64,000 nt of DNA. Origin: Dyella choica. Its GTDB lineage: Bacteria; Pseudomonadota; Gammaproteobacteria; Xanthomonadales; Rhodanobacteraceae. A program made the translations under genes and the position numbers. Below the pieces are notes generated by a model, which saw only the letters and a list, made by a program, of their open reading frames with translations, had not been told where the DNA came from and ran no database searches. The stretch is from contig NZ_RYYV01000002.1 in assembly GCF_003977665.1 (NCBI RefSeq), positions 389,785-453,784 of the forward strand. The letters run 5' to 3'. Below, one piece after another: positions 36,801 to 45,600 of this stretch (positions are counted from its first letter, which is position 1; every line of letters begins with the position of its first letter).

Positions 36801-37136
36801 GTCGACCCAGGACGGGCTGTCCACGCGCTGCACCTTGATATGCAGACTCTGGACGATGTATTGGAGGTAGTTCGCCGAAATGCCATCCAATTGGCCTTTA
36901 CGGTTCACGAAGGCATAGGGCGCCCAATTGGGGTCCATGCCCAGCCGCAACGTCGGCAGTCCGGCCAGATAGGCGCGCTCGTGGGCCGTCAACGGAATAT
37001 GCAGATCATAACTGGCCGCATTGCGGGGGCCCTCCACGAACTGCGCATCAGCAAACGCGGAGCCTGCCAGCGCCCACGCGCAGAACGCCAAAATCCGCGC
37101 CAGGCGCAGGCGCCTCATCACCTCTTGGAGCCTCAT
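33840..37136 (-). CDS. BvgS/EvgS-like hybrid sensor histidine kinase
   Basis: The 1098-residue protein has a signal peptide and one periplasmic Venus-flytrap (SBP_bac_3) domain (about 50-285; LRLGMDPNWAPYAFVNRKGQ). A membrane segment (IGLVIFVSIIVLGLIIVYL), two PAS domains (TLPTPVFVKDLQGRYVMVNS; GYLGDVTQLK), and HisKA with His in ATMSHEIRTPMSGVIG follow. The chain ends with HATPase (DTGVGIDEAEQARLFEPF), a receiver with Asp in VITDCAMPEMDG, and an Hpt-like helix (NAVHRILGVARLFKL). This is the phosphorelay architecture of BvgS, but with one flytrap instead of two. No response regulator adjoins it, so its partner is unknown. It is convergent with the efflux operon. Confidence 0.92.
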   Translation of the reverse strand: MRLQEVMRRLRLARILAFCAWALAGSAFADAQFVEGPRNAASYDLHIPLTAHERAYLAGLPTLRLGMDPNWAPYAFVNRKGQLDGISANYLQYIVQSLHIKVQRVDSPSWVDTVGMANNGQIEVLVAVSNTSQLTAAFVLTQAYINYPEVIVAKNGRRLEDIHDLDGLRVAQVDNGGTGPSPGLNTSIAFQRVLVKSVQDGLQLVARGQVDAFVGNLGVAQRLIRQSHAGVLYVSGATGYSRSLSFGLAPQYEPLRVLMDRVLKAIPEEERERVQNTWLPTSLEYGVPRRTLWEVLTPIGLVIFVSIIVLGLIIVYLRREIYRRRQAQQELQFQLRFLESMMATLPTPVFVKDLQGRYVMVNSAFQQIVGRQAKDLIGRTASEVHPMQTASNDRLEALTREVLSTGKLAHGELQYRSHSGDLHDVIYWLQMVREEKERPRAVLGILVDVSPLRAMERQQRALKRQLIELTDMLPAVLFQVRYVPGKGFLPVFINPYAETLTGFSQDELMSNSPRWLPSVSPSARWRLWRALLHARRHHTCVEQELVLAREDGSQVWVRLEAVCHQSTEEGCIYTGYLGDVTQLKLQAESLARAKQEAERAARVKDVFLATMSHEIRTPMSGVIGVLELMDRSRMHADDQHLLDMARGAAATLLRILNDVLDFSKSQSSRLTIEHSPFSLREVIDSVVGLFAPEMRRKGLRFDILVSSLVAAGHVGDGQRLAQVLLNLVGNALKFTDSGSIEVAVEALSVDPLTLTQRLTVAVRDTGVGIDEAEQARLFEPFVQAGVRHHGGTGLGLAICKRLVEAMGGSISLHSAVGKGTSMEVTLELPVDKSANGATEMSTDSDSRRSITHVASAASGSRQAWDVPAHSILLVEDQSLNLELLTRQLQALGVQAFDTADDGMQAWKAYEKHAYQLVITDCAMPEMDGETLIRHIRAREAGTARRVCLVALTANAMEPQQQACLDAGADTVLLKPMEIDRLRALLQQVFGAPELSTPPILPPASIPAEEWPWLRDRILTDLEQELDVAVRAMNGQDWRRAWNAVHRILGVARLFKLSGIVSLATAIQAQLEQQDTSKIVMKPLEEAISALTAATRSSH

Positions 37137-37635
37137 AGCCCTACCTTTCGCCGGTGCCAGAGCCCAGATCGACGGGGCGATCCGGGTCCAGCCATTCCTG
37201 ATGGGTGGTCACCCGCCACGGCTATTCTGCCATGGGTTTCCACTGCCTCGCGCTGGCGGACGCCACGACGAAAAATGGGGCATTCATCGGCCACAACAAG
37301 CCGGGGAATGATGATTTTTCCACTAATCCTGACGCCGTCTTAGCACAATGGCCAAGCTCAGACTTCAAATAGCCCGGCAAGTTGCATCCGGGATGTCACG
37401 AATGGCGGTCATGCCGCGTTGCCATCAGGCTCCCAATAGTCCACCCATCTGCGCGCGACGTGGAAGATTTCTGCTCCAGACGCATGGCTGCGCGCGCTGT
37501 GAAAGAGAAGCCATTGATCAGTCAATCCAGTGGCCGCGCATGCCACATCGGCCGCTCCGATGGACAGCGGCCAAAAGCCAGCGCAGAGGATTTCAACTCG
37601 AGCACAATCCACGGGCATCCCATTCATGAGTACCG
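37137..37635. other. Intergenic region without a supported gene
   Basis: This 499-base stretch lies between the hybrid-kinase start and the small-protein gene. It should hold the kinase promoter. Frames here are short, overlap each other and lack ribosome sites or recognisable domains. Confidence 0.6.
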
Positions 37636-37977
37636 CTATAGTCGATGGCGAGTAGCGCATTTCAAACAAAGATTTTCATCGAATATGAAATCTATGGCGT
37701 AATTCAAAGGTTCGCCGACGCAAATATCATTGGCGCAAAATGGCATCCAATATTCCACTACATGGTATCGCCATCGAAGATCACCGCCCCCGCTTTCGAT
37801 GACATCCGGCTGACCAAGACGCATTTCGACGTGCTTGCATTTTGTCATAGCGGGAGGAAACTCCCTGGCGAAGGTGGCATCATCACATCTTATCCAGCCA
37901 GCCAGTCGAATGGGCGAGCAAGAAGTATCAAACTTGAACAGAGCCATCCATTTATCGACCAGCCTTGACCTAGGCAT
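37636..37977 (-). CDS. Small protein of unknown function, BamE/SmpA-like segment
   Basis: The 113-residue protein starts at ATG 37977, eight bases after AGGAGG, a strong ribosome site that argues for real translation. The middle segment HVEMRLGQPDVIESGGGDLR WRY (written in two parts) resembles the LGxPD...W-Y core of BamE/SmpA-like folds, but there is no signal peptide or lipobox. It has several Cys. It follows a 34-residue membrane peptide gene by 60 bases and may form a two-gene unit with it. The DNA is more AT-rich than the surroundings. Confidence 0.6.
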   Translation of the reverse strand: MPRSRLVDKWMALFKFDTSCSPIRLAGWIRCDDATFAREFPPAMTKCKHVEMRLGQPDVIESGGGDLRWRYHVVEYWMPFCANDICVGEPLNYAIDFIFDENLCLKCATRHRL

Positions 37978-38037
37978 ATCTCATTCCTCCTTGATAGATC
38001 AACCACTCCGTGATTCCCAAGACGGATCGGCATCCTG

Positions 38038-38142
38038 CTAACCGACATTGATGCAAAACGATCCATCACAAATGAATATGAACAACACAACGATGGCAAA
38101 CAACAAAAGGCAATCCAGCCAACATTTCTTTACGATGTCCAT
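38038..38142 (-). CDS. 34-residue membrane peptide
   Basis: ATG at 38142 follows AAGGAAGGGGG and opens a 34-codon frame ending in TAG. The peptide MDIVKKCWLDCLLLFAIVVL FIFICDGSFCINVG (written in two parts) has a short polar start, a single strong membrane segment and four Cys. It precedes the 113-residue gene on the same strand. It could be a small membrane protein, a leader peptide or a signal sequence split from the next gene by mutation. The strong separate ribosome site of the next gene favours two independent products. Confidence 0.5.
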   Translation of the reverse strand: MDIVKKCWLDCLLLFAIVVLFIFICDGSFCINVG

Positions 38143-38402
38143 ATACCCCCTTCCTTATACTTACCGTGAATTACCATCACCCAAATCAACGATCAAAAGC
38201 CAGATCATCAATGTAACCACCCCTGCGCGACAGGTGCCTTTTGCCGTTCTTTTTCGCGACGGAAACGCTGACTTACGTACGTCATACCCCTGCTCGCCAC
38301 ATCGAGACGAGGGATATACGACACACGATTCACAATCCGCATGAGGATAAAGTGAACCTATTTTTCAAATATTACTATGCGCTATAAATGGGTTTCAGAC
38401 GA

Positions 38403-39752
38403 TTACAAGCTCACCGCACGCTTGACTGTCACGCCACCCCGCTTCAGCACCAGCAATGCTTCGGTTCCACCACCATTCCGATTCTTCAATTGAAAACTTC
38501 CTCCATGCAAGCGCACCAGCCGGTCCACGATCGCCAAGCCCAGGCCAGTCCCGGCAGCACTCGAACGACCGACGTCCGCACGAACGAAAGGACGTATCAA
38601 ATACCTGGGGTCTTGATCGAGCGGCAATCCAGGTCCACGGTCCAATACAGCCAGATGGACCCGTCCATGGGCACACCAGGTCTTGACCTCGAGGTCGGCG
38701 CCACCATATTTGCAGGCGTTATCCATCAGATTGGTGATGATTCGCGACATCGCCACGGGCCTGAATCGCAACATGAGCGGCCCGCCCAGATTCAAGTGAA
38801 AAGCGTGTCCGCTTTCACTGAATAATTCCGCCAGTTGCCGAATCAGGGCGTTCAAATCGCCTTCGAGCGGCGCTTCCAGATGATTGTTTCTTATGTAATC
38901 GATGAACTGGCTGATAATGGCGTCGATCTGGTTGATGTAGCGAACATGGGTTTCCTCTCCCGCATGCCCATCCATGGCCAGCGCCAGCCGTAGTTTGGTC
39001 AGTGGCGTACGAATATCATGGGAAACGCCCGCCAGCATCACCGCGCGCGTCGACTCCATTTCCTCCAGGCTGGCCATCATCATGTTGAATTGCTCGGCAA
39101 CGTCCGCCAGCTCGCTCGTACTGTATTCGCCAAGTCGTTCCGGACGTGCGCCATCCCGCACCTTTCTCGCTGCCGCTGCAATATCCTGTAGCGGCTTGCT
39201 AAGCCGTTGCTGAATCAGGAACGCCGCAGTCATGGCGAGCGAGGTGATGAGCACCGAAATCATCACTCTTGATAAGGTGATTCGCCACTGCAGCGGCGGC
39301 CCTACGCGGGACGCGATCCAGTAATAGCGCCCGCCAACATTGATATGGGCCAGCAATTGCGGATGCGGCTGATTACGCCAGCGAATGGCTATGCCTGGCT
39401 TCACGTTGCGCTGAATGGTGTCGAAGAACAAGGCAGCAAGCATGCTCTTGGGGCGAGGCTCCTCTGCCGGAGGATCACCCGTCAGGATCTTCATCTGACC
39501 GCTTTGGTTGATGCTGTCGATGTATTTGTCCCGCTGCGCCAGATCCTGGTCCGCGCTGACTGCATCCAGGACATTCAGCTGCGAAGCGACCAGCACCCCC
39601 AGCTCGATGACCCGGGGGCGTTGCATGAAATCGAAGACGAGCATGCTGGACACGTGCACCGTCACTGCCAGGGATACGAGCAAAACCAGGTTTCTTCCCA
39701 GCAGGGTCCGAGGCCAGAACTTAAGCTGGGTCACAGTCGGGTACAAAGACAT
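38403..39752 (-). CDS. EnvZ-type sensor histidine kinase
   Basis: The 449-residue kinase, from ATG 39752, has two membrane segments (NLVLLVSLAVTVHVSSML; VMISVLITSLAMTAAFLI) around a periplasmic domain of about 140 residues. A HAMP domain (RLSKPLQDIAAAARKVRDG), HisKA with His in GVSHDIRTPLTKLRLAL, and HATPase (LMDNACKYGG, DRGPGLPLD, GTGLGLAIV) follow. It overlaps the upstream response-regulator gene by 32 bases, so the two form one unit. The family resembles EnvZ; the signal is unknown. Confidence 0.92.
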   Translation of the reverse strand: MSLYPTVTQLKFWPRTLLGRNLVLLVSLAVTVHVSSMLVFDFMQRPRVIELGVLVASQLNVLDAVSADQDLAQRDKYIDSINQSGQMKILTGDPPAEEPRPKSMLAALFFDTIQRNVKPGIAIRWRNQPHPQLLAHINVGGRYYWIASRVGPPLQWRITLSRVMISVLITSLAMTAAFLIQQRLSKPLQDIAAAARKVRDGARPERLGEYSTSELADVAEQFNMMMASLEEMESTRAVMLAGVSHDIRTPLTKLRLALAMDGHAGEETHVRYINQIDAIISQFIDYIRNNHLEAPLEGDLNALIRQLAELFSESGHAFHLNLGGPLMLRFRPVAMSRIITNLMDNACKYGGADLEVKTWCAHGRVHLAVLDRGPGLPLDQDPRYLIRPFVRADVGRSSAAGTGLGLAIVDRLVRLHGGSFQLKNRNGGGTEALLVLKRGGVTVKRAVSL

Positions 39753-40485
39753 AGCCGATGCCCCAGACGGTGCGGATATAGCGTGGCTTGCGTGGTTCTT
39801 CCTCGATCTTCCGGCGCAGGCGCAACACTTGTACATCCAGGCTTCGGTCCATGGATTCGTGGTCACGTCCGTGGATCTTTTCCAGCAGATGGTCGCGACT
39901 CAGCGGCCGGTGCGGATTGGAAGCAAAGACCCGCAACAACTGAAACTCCATGCTTGACAGGGTGATCGCCTCAGCGCCCCGCGTCAGCCGCATTTTCGAT
40001 ACGTTCAAGGCGAACGGCCCGAAAGCCTTGATCTCGTCGTCGTCCCACGTGGAGTCGGTATGCAGCATGCGTTGGCGCCGGAACATGGCGCGCAAGCGCG
40101 CGACCAGTTCACGCGGGTCGAAGGGTTTGGACAGGTAGTCGTCAGCGCCCATTTCGAGACCGAGGATGCGATCGATCGGGTCGCCCCGTGCGGTCAGCAT
40201 CAGCACCGGAATGGTTTGCCCCGCGGCACGCAGGCGCCGGCAAACGGACAAACCGTCCTCGCCCGGCATCATCAGATCCAGTACCAGTGCATCGTAGGGT
40301 TCGCGTTGCAGATACCGATCGAGCTGCTCAGGATTTTCCACGGCGCGCACGTCAAAGCCGTGATCTCCCAGGTAGCGGCGAAGCATGCTACGCAGTTCGG
40401 CATCATCGTCCAGTACCAAGACTCGGGGGGGCCCGTCATTCACAGCTAACTCCTTGCTGATCGATCTGACGGACACCTGTTTCAT
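39721..40485 (-). CDS. OmpR-family response regulator
   Basis: The 254-residue protein has a receiver domain (RVLVLDDDAELRSMLRRYLG; Asp in DALVLDLMMPGEDG; Lys in YLSKPFDPREL). It ends in a winged helix (LSSMEFQLLRVFASNPHRPL, then RSLDVQVLRLRRKIEEEPRK and IRTVWGIGYVF). It pairs with the EnvZ-like kinase downstream. ATG 40485 is chosen as start; a GTG nearer the receiver is also possible. The HK and RR probably share an operon with a promoter in 40486-40614. Confidence 0.92.
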   Translation of the reverse strand: MKQVSVRSISKELAVNDGPPRVLVLDDDAELRSMLRRYLGDHGFDVRAVENPEQLDRYLQREPYDALVLDLMMPGEDGLSVCRRLRAAGQTIPVLMLTARGDPIDRILGLEMGADDYLSKPFDPRELVARLRAMFRRQRMLHTDSTWDDDEIKAFGPFALNVSKMRLTRGAEAITLSSMEFQLLRVFASNPHRPLSRDHLLEKIHGRDHESMDRSLDVQVLRLRRKIEEEPRKPRYIRTVWGIGYVFVPDCDPA

Positions 40486-40614
40486 GGCCGAAAGATCAAG
40501 CACCATTCTGGCCCATCCACACACCGCCTTCCTATGCCTGTAAGAGTTTGTAACAACTTCCCGCGGCACGCGGCATAATTCTCATCCTAACACGTGACTG
40601 AGTTCAGCCATCCC

Positions 40615-41232
40615 TTACGCACGGCTGGAGGAAAGAACCAGCTTCAGGCCCAGCGCGCAAAAGCCGGCGGCAAAGCTGCGCCGCAACCATGCTGTGACCT
40701 GGGGCCGTGCAAGCACGTATGTCCGCATGAACGACGCAAACACACCGTAGATCGCAAAGGTCACCAGTGTCATCAGCATGAAGACCGCACCGAGCGCCAA
40801 AAGCCGCAGCATGGGCGACGGATCGTCCCTGGCGATGAACTGGGGCAGAAAGGCCAGGAAGAAGATCGGCAGCTTCGGATTGAGCAGATTGAGCAGGACG
40901 GCCGAGCCGATCATCTGCAAAGGCGGGCGCGCCGCATCGTCCTGGCGCGGATCAAGCGCACTGCGGTCGCGCAGCGTGCGCCAGGCCATATATAGCAGAT
41001 AGGCGGCGCCGAGGTATTTCAATAGCCCGAAGGCGAACTCACTGGTGCGGAAGAGAGCTGCCAGTCCAAGTACGGCAACCGCCATATGCGGTAGGATGCC
41101 GAGGGTGCAGCCGATGGCCGCCAACAGGCTGGCGCGTGCGCCGCGCGACAACCCGATCGACACCGTATAAAGCACCCCCGTTCCTGGGGATGCCACGACC
41201 AGGAATGACGTGAGAAGAAATTCGGCGTTCAT
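40615..41232 (-). CDS. LysE/RhtB-family amino-acid exporter
   Basis: The 205-residue protein has five to six predicted membrane segments and the LysE signature near the N-terminus (FLVVASPGTGVLYTVSIGLS RGARA, written in two parts). NLLNPKLPIFFLAFLPQF is the second conserved block. These proteins export amino acids or related compounds with proton counterflow; the substrate cannot be told. It shares a strand with the AraC-type gene (41397-42194), which lies upstream and could control it. Confidence 0.9.
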   Translation of the reverse strand: MNAEFLLTSFLVVASPGTGVLYTVSIGLSRGARASLLAAIGCTLGILPHMAVAVLGLAALFRTSEFAFGLLKYLGAAYLLYMAWRTLRDRSALDPRQDDAARPPLQMIGSAVLLNLLNPKLPIFFLAFLPQFIARDDPSPMLRLLALGAVFMLMTLVTFAIYGVFASFMRTYVLARPQVTAWLRRSFAAGFCALGLKLVLSSSRA

Positions 41233-41396
41233 ACGCCGACATCCGCGACTTCGTTCGTTCGTATGGAACCAGCCGGAACTCTACTGCCCGTGACCATGCG
41301 TGTCTCTCCTCGTGAAAGCGGGAAAGACGTCACGATCGCAAACCCGGCCGCATGCCGTCTTGAAGAATATTGCAGCCGCGGATGCCTCGAGATGCA

Positions 41397-42194
41397 CTAA
41401 GCCAGGGCGGCGTGGTAGCGCGCCGGCGTAATGCCGAGCTGGCGAACGAAAGCGCGGGTCAAATGGCTCTGGTCGGCAAATCCGCTAAGCGCAGCTGCCT
41501 CGGCAGCACAATGCCCTTGCGCCAGACATCGCCTGGCCAAGCGAACCCGCTGCTGGATACGGTACGCGTGCGGAGTGGTGCCCATGTCGCGCATGAAGCC
41601 CCGGATCAGTTGAAAGCGGCTCATGCCACAGGCCGCTGCCAACTCGCACAAAGGAGTGGCCGCATCCGGCTCGGCGTCGATCCATTCAACCGCTCGCGCG
41701 ATCGCCGGTGATGTACGCGGCAGCCGCGGCCCACTCATGCGATATCGCTGCATGATACGCACTAGGCAGGCAAGCAGCTGCTCTTGGGCGTCATCGCAGC
41801 TTGCGCCGACAGATTCCAGCGAGCCCAGCAGCTTTATCACCTCCGCTGCCAAGGAACGGTCTCGCGCGACGGGCCGAAACTCCACGTCGCCACCGCCCAG
41901 TTCATCGGCCAGCTCGCGCAGCACCAGGCTGGGTTCGAGATAAAGAATATGCCACTCACGCGCGCCGCCGATCGGTGATCCATCGTGCATCTCGCCAGGA
42001 TTCACCATGATCACATCGCCCACGGCGGATTCCACCGTACCTGCCCCGCTCCAGGATTTCTGGGCGCCGGCGGTGATCACGCCGATGCCGAACTGATCGT
42101 GCGCATGGCGGGGAAACGCATGCTCGCTGAACAGAGACCAGGCTTCCACGCCAGGCAGGCGGGATCGGTGCGGAATGATCTGATGGGTTTTCAT
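41397..42194 (-). CDS. AraC-family transcriptional regulator
   Basis: The 265-residue protein has an N-terminal cupin-like effector domain (HAFPRHAHDQFGIGVITAG) and two C-terminal helix-turn-helix motifs (ELAAACGMSRFQLIRGFMRD; AALSGFADQSHLTRAFVRQL). ATG 42194 is chosen because the longer frame adds 32 residues with no family match. The downstream LysE gene follows by 164 bases on the same strand. AraC/LysE pairs are common, with the regulator inducing the exporter. Confidence 0.9.
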   Translation of the reverse strand: MKTHQIIPHRSRLPGVEAWSLFSEHAFPRHAHDQFGIGVITAGAQKSWSGAGTVESAVGDVIMVNPGEMHDGSPIGGAREWHILYLEPSLVLRELADELGGGDVEFRPVARDRSLAAEVIKLLGSLESVGASCDDAQEQLLACLVRIMQRYRMSGPRLPRTSPAIARAVEWIDAEPDAATPLCELAAACGMSRFQLIRGFMRDMGTTPHAYRIQQRVRLARRCLAQGHCAAEAAALSGFADQSHLTRAFVRQLGITPARYHAALA

Positions 42195-42292
42195 CGAGGC
42201 TGACAACTGCGAGTGCTCGGCCGTTTCGTCCGCCAAGATACGCCAAACGGGCCTGTCTCGCACAGCGTGCAGGCAGTATGCATGACACAAAT

Positions 42293-42537
42293 CAGAGCAT
42301 CCCTAGGAAAGCTCTGGATTTATTCAGAGCTTCCGCGGTGCAAGGATGCACCGCCCACGAATCAAGCACGTAAGTGCTTGATTCGTGGTAGTGGCGTGCG
42401 GACAAATCCGCAGGGAGCGGATTTGGCCAGCCCATGGCTGGCCCGTAGGGCTTGCTCCAGGAATGGAGCAAGCACATGCGTCGCGCGACGCGTCTGAAAA
42501 AAACCAGGACGGATTTTTTGACCATCCCTAGGGATGG
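42293..42537. repeat. Array of consecutive hairpins and palindromes
   Basis: At least eight inverted repeats follow almost without spacers. 42293-42330 holds CAGAGC, GCTCTG, CAGAGC (two alternative pairings). 42335-42354 has 8-bp arms with loop AGGA. 42355-42388 has 15-bp arms with loop GTAA. 42397-42412 and 42403-42425 share bases and exclude each other. 42425-42443 has 8-bp arms with loop CAT. 42450-42473 has 10-bp arms with loop GGAA. 42478-42491 is a 14-nt palindrome. 42522-42537 is CCATCCCTAGGGATGG. CATCCCTAGG occurs at both ends. It lies upstream of the LysM gene and is neither a CRISPR array nor a tRNA cluster. Confidence 0.85.
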
Positions 42538-42605
42538 CCCCAATGGACGCTGTTGAGCGTTTGCTTCCCAATAGGGGTCTTTCCCCACTGATACAAAGGC
42601 AGCAC

Positions 42606-45600
42606 ATGATCCCGCGCGACTTTGATGCCTCCGCCGCCGTCACCGCACAAACCACGCAATCGCAACAGCCATCGCAGCAGCCGCAACAATATCGCGTGCA
42701 ACGCACTGATACATCCGTGGATGACATCGCAAAGCATTTTGCGGTCACAACAGATGCCATAGTGCATGCCAACCCGGGCAAGTTCGACCAATCTTTGAAG
42801 GTCATGCCCGGCGATGTACTGACGATTCCGGCGAGCGATCCCTCCAGCTCATCCCCCCGCGATGCGACCGCGCCCGCCACGACACCGCAACAACAGGTGG
42901 ACAAGGCGTTGGCGGACTTGCATGCGGCAGAGCAGACCAGCCCGCACAATCGCATGGAGGCTCAGGCTCTGGCTGACTCGCGCGCCCAACTGCAGGATAA
43001 GCTCAACCAAGCAGTGGACGCCGAGGTCCAGGCACGCCTCAGCGAGAAACCTCCCGTCGACACTTCGCTCACGCCGCAGCAACGCAAGGAACTGGGCGAG
43101 ACCGCTCCCAGTGAAGCCGACCGCGCAGCGGGCATCCGCCAGGACATCGTCGATCACTACAAGGGTGACGCCGATGTGCAGCAAGCGGTGGATACGCAGG
43201 AGGCGAATACGATCCTGCGCAATGTCGACCAGGCAACCTGGTACACCAATCCCAAGGAAAAGCTGCAAGCGCTGGATGCGGAGCTGCAATCGGCCTCCTC
43301 CGACCAGGTGCGTTCGATTGCAGGCCGGCAGAGCACCTATCTCGGCATCGTGAAAGCTGCCTCCGACTGGGCCGCGCAGCCGTTCAACGGCAATACCCAG
43401 TTCCAAAACGACGGTCAGTTCGCGAAGGCTGCGCAGGGCGCGGACGATGCCTCCGCCCGCTACGTGGATATGCTGTCCGGCATTTCGTCGCAGCAAATGC
43501 GTGCCGACCTGATCGCGAACGCAACGCCACAGCTCGACCAGCTGGCTCATTTCGCCTCTTATTACCTCGGCGCGGACCAGAACCAGCACGTGAGCAACGC
43601 CATGACGAATCTTTCGTCCGTGGTCGGCATCCTGGGGCAACAGGACCGGGCCGCTGCGCAATCGCTGGCCGGCGACCTGGTCGACCACATGACCATCGGA
43701 CGCGCCTGGACCGGGGGGGACAGCAAAATAGAATTGCTCACCGACGCGGTGAAACAGTCCAGCGATCCGACGCTGGCCTTGAGCATCATCGATCACGTAC
43801 GCGGCAATGGCAAAGACCCCATCGCGAACAACTGGGCCGACAACGCACGCGGCCAAGTGTTTCAGGCGGTCGCCGATTCGCGCAACAAGGTGGGTGCGGA
43901 CCTGCAGGGCTACGTCAGCCTGACCGGCGAATTGGGCAGCCTGATCGCCAAGGAAGGCCAATCGATGACGGCGGATCAGCTGAACCAGGCCATCGACGCC
44001 TACAGTAAACACAAGGGCGCACAGTGGGAACAGAACGTGGCTCAGTCACAGCAGCAGCTGGCGGCTGACGGCAAGTCGCTGTTATCGCAGGAGGCGGCCT
44101 TGGGTGCCTGGTTTGCCAACCACCCTGACGACGCCGATGCTGCAGGCAACAACATAAAATCGCTGGTGAACGATCAGAGTGCCCAGGCCGCCATAAAGCT
44201 TGCAGTGCAATTCGATCCGACGCTTATGCAAGGCGAACAGGGTCAGAACATGATTACCTTCATGGCGCAGGCCGGCAAGGTCGCCGACCAGGGAGGTCGC
44301 AAGATGATCCAGGAGCTAGGCACTAATTACGTCAAGGGGCGCATGAGTCAGATCAGCAGCGAGCTGGCCGCGAACAATGACATTGCCACTCGCTCAAAGG
44401 CGCTCGACGAACTGACCGAACTGGGTAACAACAAATCGCTCGCCGCCATGCTGGGCTTGAGCGACGCCAAGGTGGTCGACCTGAAATCCGCCACCGACTT
44501 GCTCAAGAAGAACATCAATGATTACAGCGCGCTGTCCGACGCAGCCAAGAGCCCCGATACGCTCAAGGCGGCCCTGCAGAGCAATCTTGATGACACCAAA
44601 AACGCGCTTTCAGGGATCAAGGGGTTTGCCAGCGGCACGCCGATCAGCAACGTATTTCGCGCGTTCAGTGTCGCCGCGGCGGGCTTCAGCATGGTCAACG
44701 CCTACGACAAGGCAGGCACGCCCAATCAGAATCCGAACGGGTGGGTTCAAGCGCGCAACGATCTGTCGGCCTTCGCAAGCACCGTCGGCTTCTCCCAGAA
44801 GACGGTGGGACTGGCAACCAGTATGGGCTTGGTCGGTCGTGACAGCCTGATAGGCAAACTTGGCGCGCGCGGGGTGGACCACTTCGCCAATTATCTGTCG
44901 GGCGGCATCGACGTATGGAAGGCCGGCGAAGATTTCAACAAGGGCGACAACACCGAGGGCGGGCTGTATGCGATGACAGGCGTTGGTTCGATCATGTGGG
45001 CGGCAGGCAATGCAGCTGCCGGCGGCGAGGGCATGTTTGCCGGCGCCCTCGCCGGCGGCGCCGAGGCGGGCAGTTGGGCCGGTCCGATCGGCATCGGCCT
45101 CGTCGCGCTGGGCACCATGGGACTGATGGCGTACCAGGACAAGAAAGCCAACGATCAGGCAGTGCCGGGCCGCGATGCGTTCCTGCAAGGACTTGGCTAC
45201 AACAAGAGTGCGGCCAATGCTCTTGCAGCGTGGCATAGCAACGACGATGCTGCGCCTACAAGCATGCTGATGCGCTACGGCGAACTGCATGGCCTGAATC
45301 CGCAGCAGACCATGACCTGGTTCAATGGCCTCAACGCGGACCAGCAGAAAACGTTTGCCGGCGCCATGCTGTCTGCGCTGGACACCGTGGGCGGCGATGC
45401 GAGCAAGTTCCAGGCGACGTCCAAGAACGACCACAATTGGGACGACATGGCCCAACACAACGAGTTGCTCACCGGCAACGTCGACCATGGTATTTTCGGC
45501 AGCGGCCCCGGGGTTTTGCTGGACGGAAGTTTCATGGCCTCAACCGGCTTTCCGGTGAATACCGAAGAGCAACCTGATTCGGCACATCAGCTCGACATAA

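Noticed and set aside
42293..42537. CRISPR array
   Set aside because: The stems differ in sequence and length, there is no constant repeat with unique spacers, and no cas gene is nearby.
42292..42588. Minus-strand frame of 98 codons across the hairpin array
   Set aside because: It translates consecutive inverted repeats, has no domain or ribosome site, and is better explained as a repeat element.
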